11,668 nt of DNA, from the NCBI GenBank assembly GCA_002404345.1, contig DHJN01000224.1, positions 26,273 to 37,940 on the forward strand, given 5' to 3'. A model generated the notes under the pieces. That model searched no databases, was not told the DNA's origin, and saw only the letters and a list, made by a program, of their open reading frames with translations. The DNA comes from Actinobacteria bacterium UBA4719 (GTDB taxonomy: Bacteria; Actinomycetota; Actinomycetes; Actinomycetales; Dermatophilaceae). A program made the position numbers and the translations under genes. Positions within the stretch are counted from its first letter, which is position 1; the number at the start of each line of letters is the position of its first letter. Below, one piece after another: positions 6,513 to 11,668 of this stretch.

Positions 6513-7972
6513 GCGGTAGCCGCCTGCGTGGGGAGGGTATTGTTCGCGGCCAGCAGCAACCGGATGGTGCCGGCGCATCCGCCGCAGCCGGTCGTCGCCC
6601 GGGTCGTCCCGACGACCTCTGCCACGTCGGCGCACGCCCGGATGCGCCCGGCCGACACTCCTGCGCAGGCGCACACCTCGACGTCGTCGGGCAGCAGCAC
6701 CGACCCCTCGCCGGCGGGTCGCTCGCCGAACAGGAGCTGCCCGGGCTCGCCCTCGCCCAGGACCGTCCTACGGTCGTACAGCTGGGTCAGCAGACCGATC
6801 CGCGACAGGTCGCCCAGCAGCACCGCCGCCTCGATGACGCCGTCTCGCACGACGAGCTTGCGGTAGGAGCCCCTGATCGGGTTGGCCACCTCGACCACGT
6901 CGCCGGTCGCGTGTTCGGGGTCGCCCAGCACCGCAACCTCGAGGTCGGAGGCGCGAAGCCTGGCCACGACCCGCGATCCTTCGTAACGGTCTTGGTCACC
7001 GCACAGACGGGCGGCGAGGACCCCGGCCTGCTCCCACGCCGGAGAGACGAAACCGCTTGTCCTGCCTCGGTACTCGGCACAGTCCCCGATGGCATGGATG
7101 CGCGGGTCGGTCACGGTGGTCAGGGTCTGATCCACCACGACGCCCCGCCGCACGAACAGCCCCGCCGCCTTGGCCAGCGACGTCGCGGGGCGCGCCCCGG
7201 CGGTGAGGACGAAGAGGTCGGCGCGCAGCAGGTACCCGGTGTCCAGCAGTAGCCCCTCGTCGGTGAGCTTGACCGCCCGGGTCTCCGAGTGCACCTCGCA
7301 CCCGAGCTCCTCGACGCTGCGACGAAGCACCGCGCCGGCGGTCTCGCCGATGTGCGAGGCCAGCAGGTGCGGCGCGGCCTCCACCACATCGACCTCCAGA
7401 CCTCGGACGCCGAGGGCACGGGCCACCTGCAGCCCAAGCAGCCCGCCGCCGATGACCACGGCCCGGCGGGCCCCCGGCAGGGCGTTCAGCAGGCCGAGGC
7501 AGTCGGCCATCGACCGAAACGCATGCACATTCGGGGACAGGTCACCGCCGGAGGTCACCAGCCCACGGATCGGCGGCAGGGCCGCGGCGGAGCCGATCGC
7601 CAGGACCAGACGGTCGTACGGCACCGTCCGTCCATCAGCAAGCCGGACGACCCGCGCGTCCCGGTCGATCAGCCGGACCCGCGTCCCGCTGATCAGCTCC
7701 ACGCCGTTCTCGGCATACCAAGCCTCGTCCTTGAGCCTCAGTTCGGTGGCCGGGTGACTGCCCTCGAGCACCGCCGAAAGCAGGATGCGGTTGTATGCCG
7801 TCCCGGGCTCATCGCCGATGACCGTGATCCGCAGCTGCGCCTCGCGGCGGACCAGCTCCTCGACGAGGCGGATCGCGGCCATCCCGTTTCCCACGACGAC
7901 CAGAGACTCACCGTGTTCGCGCCGCCCGGCATTCGTGGCATTCGTGGCATTCGGGGCGTCCACGGCGTTCAT
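6503..7972 (-). CDS. nasB: Assimilatory nitrate reductase electron-transfer subunit (FAD/NAD(P)H, BFD-type [2Fe-2S])
   Basis: A 489-residue flavoprotein resembling the N-terminal half of NirB but lacking the siroheme domain, expected to carry NAD(P)H electrons to NasA. It has an FAD-binding start VVVGNGMA (25-32), an NAD(P)-binding VVIGGGLLGLQ (172-182), the FAD-site block IHAIGDCAE (292-300), and a C-terminal BFD-like [2Fe-2S] motif with Cys434, Cys436, Cys463 and Cys466 (CAC and CGGC). The ATG at 7972-7970 overlaps the nasA stop as ATGA, which supports the start even though no good Shine-Dalgarno precedes it. Residues 8-15 (NATNATNA) come from a 9-bp tandem repeat and precede the fold, so they are probably a disordered leader. 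The stop codon lies inside a 19-bp tandem duplication. The name follows the Bacillus nasB usage; in Klebsiella the equivalent is called NasC. A stand-alone nitrite or rubredoxin reductase role is less likely given the position directly after nasA. Confidence 0.88.
   Translation of the reverse strand: MNAVDAPNATNATNAGRREHGESLVVVGNGMAAIRLVEELVRREAQLRITVIGDEPGTAYNRILLSAVLEGSHPATELRLKDEAWYAENGVELISGTRVRLIDRDARVVRLADGRTVPYDRLVLAIGSAAALPPIRGLVTSGGDLSPNVHAFRSMADCLGLLNALPGARRAVVIGGGLLGLQVARALGVRGLEVDVVEAAPHLLASHIGETAGAVLRRSVEELGCEVHSETRAVKLTDEGLLLDTGYLLRADLFVLTAGARPATSLAKAAGLFVRRGVVVDQTLTTVTDPRIHAIGDCAEYRGRTSGFVSPAWEQAGVLAARLCGDQDRYEGSRVVARLRASDLEVAVLGDPEHATGDVVEVANPIRGSYRKLVVRDGVIEAAVLLGDLSRIGLLTQLYDRRTVLGEGEPGQLLFGERPAGEGSVLLPDDVEVCACAGVSAGRIRACADVAEVVGTTRATTGCGGCAGTIRLLLAANNTLPTQAATAGQ
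7930..7956. repeat. 9-bp triplicate repeat in the nasB N-terminal coding region
   Basis: CATTCGTGG at 7930-7938 and 7939-7947, then CATTCGGGG at 7948-7956 (one change). In the nasB frame it encodes the Asn-Ala-Thr iterations of residues 8-15, so copy-number change would not shift the frame. Confidence 0.85.
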
Positions 7973-10071
7973 ACCGCGCCGCCCACGCGCTCCAGCGAGG
8001 CCGCGCAGGCCTTGAACTCCGGCATCCTGGATGAGGGGTCGAGCGCGTCGTTGGTGAGCAGGTTGGCGCCGACCCAGTGGAACGGCAGGAACACCGTGTC
8101 GCGGCGGATCCGGGTCGAGATCTTTGCCGGCGCAACCATCTGGCCGCGGCGCGTAGCCACGCGGACCTGCTCTCCGTCCACGACCCCGAGCAGGTCCGCG
8201 ACCATGGGGTGCAGCTCGACGAATGGACCCGGCGCCGCCGCGTCGAGCTCGCGGACCCTGCGCGTCTGAGCGCCGCTCTGGTACTGGGCGAGCACCCTGC
8301 CAGTGGTCAGGTAGAACGGGTAGTCGGGCGAGGGCTGCTCGGCCGCACCCACATGGTCAACCGGGTGGAAGCGGGCCCGGCCGTCCGGTGTGGCGAACCG
8401 GTCCAGGAACAGCCGGGGAGTCCCGGGGTGCGCAGCTTCGTTTCCGGTGTCCGGGCACGGCCAGAAGACGCCGAGCTCACGGGTGATCCGGCCGTAGTCG
8501 ATGCCGGAGTAGTCGGCCGGTCCGCCGGCGCTGGCTCGCCGCAGCTCGTCGAAGACCACCTCCGGCTCGGTGTCGAATCCCGTTGGCACGCCCAGCCTCT
8601 GGGCCAGACCGGAGATGACCTCGAGGTCGCTGCGCACGCCATCTGGTGGGGTGAGCGCCTGGCGGCGCAGGATGACCCGCCCCTCGAGGTTGGTCATGGT
8701 GCCCGTCTCCTCGGCCCACTGGGTCACAGGCAGCACCACGTCCGCCCGGGCGGCGGTCTCGGACATCACGAAGTCGGCGACGACCAGCAGGTCGAGTGCG
8801 TCGAGCCGCTCACCGATGTGGGACGCGTTCGGGGCCGAGACCACGATGTTGGACCCGAACACGAGCAGGGCCCGAACGCCGTCGTCGGTGCCCATGGCGT
8901 CCAACATCTCGTATGCCGACTTGCCGGGTCCCGGCAGGTCGTCCGGTTCGATCCCCCACACCTGCGCAACGTGCGCCCGGGCAGCGGGGTCGTCGATCTT
9001 GCGGTAGCCGGGCAGCTGGTCGGCCTTCTGGCCGTGTTCCCGTCCGCCCTGCCCGTTGCCCTGGCCGGTGATGCAGCCGTACCCGGCGTGCGGGCGTCCG
9101 GGCTGGCCAAGTGCCAACGCGACGTTGATCCAGGCCAGCACCGTGTCCGTGCCTGAGGCGTGCTGTTCGGCACCGCGCGCGGTGAGGATGATGACCGAGT
9201 CCGCCTGTGCCAGCAATTGAGCTAGCCCCACGATCTCCCGCGCGGAGACGCCCGTGATTCGCTCGACCCGCTCGGGCCAGTACCCGGCCACCAGCGCAGC
9301 GACCTGGTCGAACCCGCTCGTGCGGGCGTCGACGTAGTCCTGGTCAACCTGACCAGCCGAGACGATCGCATGAAGTACCCCGTTCGCAAGCGCCAGGTCA
9401 GTGCCGGGCACCGGCTGGATGTGCATGTCGGCCCGGACTGCGGTCGCCGTGGCGCGAGGGTCGATGACGACCAGCCTGCCACCGTTTGCCCGCAACGCCT
9501 CGAGGTGTCGGGCGGCCGGAGGTGCCGTCTCGGCCAGGTTGCTGCCCACGAGGACGACGACACTGGCGTCCTCGATGTCGGCGAGCGGGAACGGCAGGCC
9601 GCGGTCGAGCCCGAAGGCGCGCTGACCCGCGGTGGCGGCCGACGACATACACCATCTGCCGTTGTAGTCGATCGCACTTGTCCGCAGCGCCACCCGGGCG
9701 AACTTGCCCAGCGCGTAAGCCTTTTCGTTGGTCAGGCCGCCTCCGCCGAAGACGCCGACGCTGTCCCGACCGTGCCGCTGCTGGATCTTGACAAGACCAG
9801 CAGCGACACGTTCGAGAGCTTCGTCCCACGAGACCGCCGTGAGCTCCCCGGTGGCGCGGTCCCGTACCAACGGGCTGGTGAGCCGTTCGCGATGCCGGAG
9901 CAAGGCGGGGGCCGTCCAGCCCTTGCGGCATAGACCGCCGGCATTGGTCGGGAACTCCGGCCAGACAGCAACACTGAGCTCACGAACCCCTTTGCGGGTC
10001 GACTCGAGCCGCATGCCGCACTGCAGGGAGCAGTAGGGGCAGTGCGTCTCGGTGGACTTCGTCGGGGTCAT
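7969..10071 (-). CDS. nasA: Assimilatory nitrate reductase catalytic subunit (molybdopterin)
   Basis: A 700-residue bis-MGD molybdoenzyme that reduces nitrate to nitrite. An N-terminal [4Fe-4S] site is formed by Cys11, Cys14, Cys18 and Cys48 (HCPYCSLQC, then LCRKG with Lys50 next to the cluster). The catalytic domain contains NGRWCMSSA, with Cys141 as the probable Mo ligand. VLVGSNLAE (173-181), GQGNGQGGREHGQKADQLPG (336-355) and VLPVTQWAEETGTMTNLEGR (446-465) are typical of the Nas/Nap branch. The C-terminal molybdopterin-dinucleotide-binding domain runs from about 583 (YPFYLTTGRVL) to the end. There is no Tat signal, so the enzyme is cytoplasmic and assimilatory. The ATG at 10071 has GGAG (10080-10077) 5 nt upstream. 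It starts 33 nt after narK ends and its stop overlaps the nasB start. Formate dehydrogenase is the main alternative; the neighbours argue against it. Confidence 0.94.
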   Translation of the reverse strand: MTPTKSTETHCPYCSLQCGMRLESTRKGVRELSVAVWPEFPTNAGGLCRKGWTAPALLRHRERLTSPLVRDRATGELTAVSWDEALERVAAGLVKIQQRHGRDSVGVFGGGGLTNEKAYALGKFARVALRTSAIDYNGRWCMSSAATAGQRAFGLDRGLPFPLADIEDASVVVLVGSNLAETAPPAARHLEALRANGGRLVVIDPRATATAVRADMHIQPVPGTDLALANGVLHAIVSAGQVDQDYVDARTSGFDQVAALVAGYWPERVERITGVSAREIVGLAQLLAQADSVIILTARGAEQHASGTDTVLAWINVALALGQPGRPHAGYGCITGQGNGQGGREHGQKADQLPGYRKIDDPAARAHVAQVWGIEPDDLPGPGKSAYEMLDAMGTDDGVRALLVFGSNIVVSAPNASHIGERLDALDLLVVADFVMSETAARADVVLPVTQWAEETGTMTNLEGRVILRRQALTPPDGVRSDLEVISGLAQRLGVPTGFDTEPEVVFDELRRASAGGPADYSGIDYGRITRELGVFWPCPDTGNEAAHPGTPRLFLDRFATPDGRARFHPVDHVGAAEQPSPDYPFYLTTGRVLAQYQSGAQTRRVRELDAAAPGPFVELHPMVADLLGVVDGEQVRVATRRGQMVAPAKISTRIRRDTVFLPFHWVGANLLTNDALDPSSRMPEFKACAASLERVGGAV

Positions 10072-10104
10072 ATCGGCTCCATGATATTGACAGCGGTGAC
10101 CGAC

Positions 10105-11520
10105 TCAGACGTTCGCGTGAGCCAGGCTGGGCACCCGCGACACCAGGACGGTGCGGCGCATGTAACACCACCAGGTGACGCCCAGGCACAGCGCGTAGAA
10201 GACCACGAAGCCCACGAGAGCCGCTCCGATGCCACCGGTGTTGCTGACCGACGCGCCAAATGCCCGAGGCACGAGGAAGCCACCGTAGGCGCCGACCGCG
10301 GAGATGAAGCCGAGGGCCGCCGCGGTCTGCCTGCGCGAGGTCGCCAACGCCACCGGGCCGCAGTCATCGCCACCGGCCAGCGTGCGGTAGATCGCGGGGA
10401 TCATCCGGTAGGTCGACCCGTTGCCGAGGCCGGTGAGGACGAAGAGCACGAGGAAGGAACCAAGGAACGGTCCGAACGCGTGGTGCTGGATCGACCAGAT
10501 GACGCCACCGACGCCGAATGTCATAGCCGCGAACACCGCGGCCGTGATCCGGGCCCCGCCGAGACGGTCGGCGAGCAGGCCACCGACCGGCCGGAACGCC
10601 GAGCCGACCAGCGCGCCGAGGAACGCGAAGTACACGCCGTGCACGGCGGGGAACTGGGTCTTCATCAACAGGGGCAGCGCGGAGCTGTAGCCGATGAACG
10701 AGCCGAACGTGCCGACATACAGCAGTGCCATCACCCAAGTCTGCCCCTGTCGCGCCACGGCGACCTGGTCCCGGAAGGAGGACTTGGCCTCAGTCAGGTT
10801 GTCCATGAAGAAGTAGGCACCCAGGGCCGCCACCAGGGACAGCGGGACCCAGAGCAGGGCGATGTTCTCCAGGTGCAGGCCAGAGGCCGAGCCGAAGATG
10901 GCCAGGCCGACAATGGCCGGCACGAACAGCTGGACGCTGCTGACCCCGATGTTGCCGCCGGCGGCGTTGAGCCCCAGCGCAAATCCCTTGCGGCTGTCGG
11001 GGTAGAAGAACGAGATGTTGGCCATGCTCGAGGCGAAGTTGCCGCCACCGAGGCCGGCGGTCGCAGCGGCGACCATGAACATCCAGTACGGCGTACCGGG
11101 GTTGGCGACACACGCGGTCAGCAGGCCCAGCGGGATCATCAACAGCAGGGCGCTGATGACGGTCCAGTTGCGGCCGCCGAAGCGCGGCACGGCAAACGTG
11201 TAGGGGAAGCGCAGCGTCGCGCCCACCAGGTTGGGCAGGGCCACGAGCCAGAACAGCTGGTTGATGCTGAAGTCGAAGCCCGCCTGGGGCAGGTAGATCA
11301 CCACCGCGCTCCACAGCAGCCAGACCGAGAAGCCGATGTGCTCGGCCGCGATCGACCAGATCAGGTTGCGGCGCGCGACCTTGGCACCGAAGCGCTGCCA
11401 GAAGTCCGGGTCCTCGGGCTGCCAATGGTCGATCCAGGGACGGTCGCGGACCGAGCCGGCGCGACGCGAGGGTCTGTTGTCCGGGGTGTCGTATTTCTTC
11501 TCAAGCTCATCGAGGGCCAT
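10105..11520 (-). CDS. narK: Nitrate/nitrite transporter, NNP family
   Basis: A 471-residue major facilitator protein, probably 12 transmembrane helices, in the cytoplasmic membrane. Both nitrate signature loops are present: AGLGGGNFASSMANISFFYP (155-174) and GLGNGSTYRMIPAI (364-377). Arg104 in LRFPY and Arg310 in FRPVGG match the two substrate-binding arginines of NarK proteins. The N-terminal region of about 50 residues (MALDELEKKY onward, then WQPEDPDFW) is cytoplasmic and polar. The ATG at 11520 is chosen because AAAGGA (11532-11527) lies 6 nt upstream; the frame stays open for 34 more codons but those cross a leader hairpin and are not transporter-like. It is first in the cluster, so its leader probably controls the downstream genes too. 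Uptake of nitrate is the likely role; nitrite export or nitrate/nitrite exchange cannot be told apart by sequence. Confidence 0.95.
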   Translation of the reverse strand: MALDELEKKYDTPDNRPSRRAGSVRDRPWIDHWQPEDPDFWQRFGAKVARRNLIWSIAAEHIGFSVWLLWSAVVIYLPQAGFDFSINQLFWLVALPNLVGATLRFPYTFAVPRFGGRNWTVISALLLMIPLGLLTACVANPGTPYWMFMVAAATAGLGGGNFASSMANISFFYPDSRKGFALGLNAAGGNIGVSSVQLFVPAIVGLAIFGSASGLHLENIALLWVPLSLVAALGAYFFMDNLTEAKSSFRDQVAVARQGQTWVMALLYVGTFGSFIGYSSALPLLMKTQFPAVHGVYFAFLGALVGSAFRPVGGLLADRLGGARITAAVFAAMTFGVGGVIWSIQHHAFGPFLGSFLVLFVLTGLGNGSTYRMIPAIYRTLAGGDDCGPVALATSRRQTAAALGFISAVGAYGGFLVPRAFGASVSNTGGIGAALVGFVVFYALCLGVTWWCYMRRTVLVSRVPSLAHANV

Positions 11521-11527
11521 CAGGATT

Positions 11528-11553
11528 CCTTTCTCGGGGGATACCGAGAAAGG
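11528..11553 (-). promoter_or_regulatory. Leader hairpin sequestering the narK ribosome-binding site
   Basis: In the narK transcript, CCTTTCTCGG (11553-11544) pairs perfectly with CCGAGAAAGG (11537-11528) across a 6-base loop TATCCC. The 10-bp stem has six G-C and four A-T pairs. The 3' arm contains AAAGG of the Shine-Dalgarno AAAGGA (11532-11527), and the ATG follows 7 nt after the stem. Folded, the stem would hide the ribosome-binding site. No U-tract follows, so it is not an intrinsic terminator. What would open it is unknown. Confidence 0.7.
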
Positions 11554-11565
11554 TAGGTAGGCCGT

Positions 11566-11603
11566 GTTTCGCCAAGGGGGTGCACGCGTTAGCCCGAGGT
11601 CAA
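11566..11603 (-). promoter_or_regulatory. Weak candidate GlnR site upstream of narK, proximal
   Basis: The minus strand has pentamers TTGAC, CTAAC, ACCCC and GAAAC, each separated by exactly six bases, matching the spacing of the GlnR array gTnAC-n6-GaAAC-n6-GtnAC-n6-GAAAc. The first and last pentamers fit well; the two middle ones are poor. It lies 46-83 bases before the narK ATG. Phasing makes it worth noting, but chance is not excluded. Confidence 0.35.
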
Positions 11604-11642
11604 CTTCTCCGCACGACCTCACAGACGCCGCTTCTCCTCACG

Positions 11643-11658
11643 GCTTCACACACGTCAC
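11643..11658 (-). promoter_or_regulatory. Candidate GlnR site upstream of narK, distal
   Basis: The minus strand reads GTGAC, six bases, GAAGC, which fits gTnAC-n6-GaAAC with one mismatch. It lies 123-138 bases before the narK ATG, close to the window edge. The continuation in 22-bp phase (GAGAA, TCTGT) is weak. The rest of 11554-11668 holds no recognisable gene. Confidence 0.4.
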
Positions 11659-11668
11659 GCGGTCACAC

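Noticed and set aside
10068..10082. Four-codon upstream frame (Met-Glu-Pro-Ile) whose TGA overlaps the nasA ATG.
   Set aside because: It has no ribosome-binding site of its own and contains the nasA GGAG; a frame this short is expected by chance.
11528..11553. Intrinsic terminator in front of narK.
   Set aside because: The stem is not followed by a U-tract in the narK direction; instead it overlaps the Shine-Dalgarno sequence and leads into the ATG.
10042..11556. 504-codon open frame on the plus strand opposite narK.
   Set aside because: Its translation is a charged low-complexity mix (Arg, Glu, Gln, Gly, Ala) with no family pattern; it is the antisense shadow of a GC-rich transporter gene.

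Overview
The window is high-GC DNA with strong third-position G/C bias, a GTG start and densely overlapping genes, which points to an actinomycete (Actinomycetota; a more exact placement is not supported). Its core is a near-complete assimilatory nitrate-to-ammonium cluster on the minus strand. In transcription order it runs: narK (nitrate/nitrite transporter) - nasA (molybdopterin nitrate reductase) - nasB (FAD/NAD(P)H and [2Fe-2S] electron-transfer protein) - nirB (siroheme nitrite reductase large subunit) - nirD (small subunit) - nnaR (HemD-like domain fused to an OmpR-type winged helix, the NnaR type of nitrate/nitrite regulator) - cbiX/sirB (sirohydrochlorin ferrochelatase). A separate amidase gene on the plus strand occupies 62-1459 and converges on the end of this cluster.

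Functionally the set is coherent. NarK brings nitrate in. NasB passes NAD(P)H electrons to NasA, which makes nitrite. NirBD reduces nitrite by six electrons to ammonium. CbiX inserts iron into sirohydrochlorin to make the siroheme of NirB. The HemD-like/DNA-binding protein most likely controls the cluster from within. The uroporphyrinogen-III methyltransferase and precorrin-2 dehydrogenase also needed for siroheme are not in the window.

Four junctions (nasA/nasB, nirB/nirD, nirD/nnaR, nnaR/cbiX) are 4-base ATGA stop/start overlaps, so most of the cluster is probably translationally coupled. Only narK-nasA (33 nt) and nasB-nirB (114 nt) have gaps. Two control regions can be read. The 148-nt region before narK holds GlnR-like half-sites and a perfect 10-bp hairpin whose 3' arm contains the narK Shine-Dalgarno sequence. 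The 114-nt gap before nirB holds another GlnR-like site and a strong ribosome-binding site, suggesting a second promoter.

Three short repeat tracts stand out: a 16-bp tandem array between the converging genes that also encodes the CbiX C-terminus and stop codon; a perfect 19-bp tandem duplication covering the nasB stop codon; and a 9-bp triplication in the nasB N-terminus. No gene-free stretch exceeds 150 bases. I found no tRNA, rRNA, CRISPR array, insertion sequence or phage gene. The cluster itself is of a known kind; the less ordinary items are the narK leader hairpin and the repeat tract at the end of cbiX.
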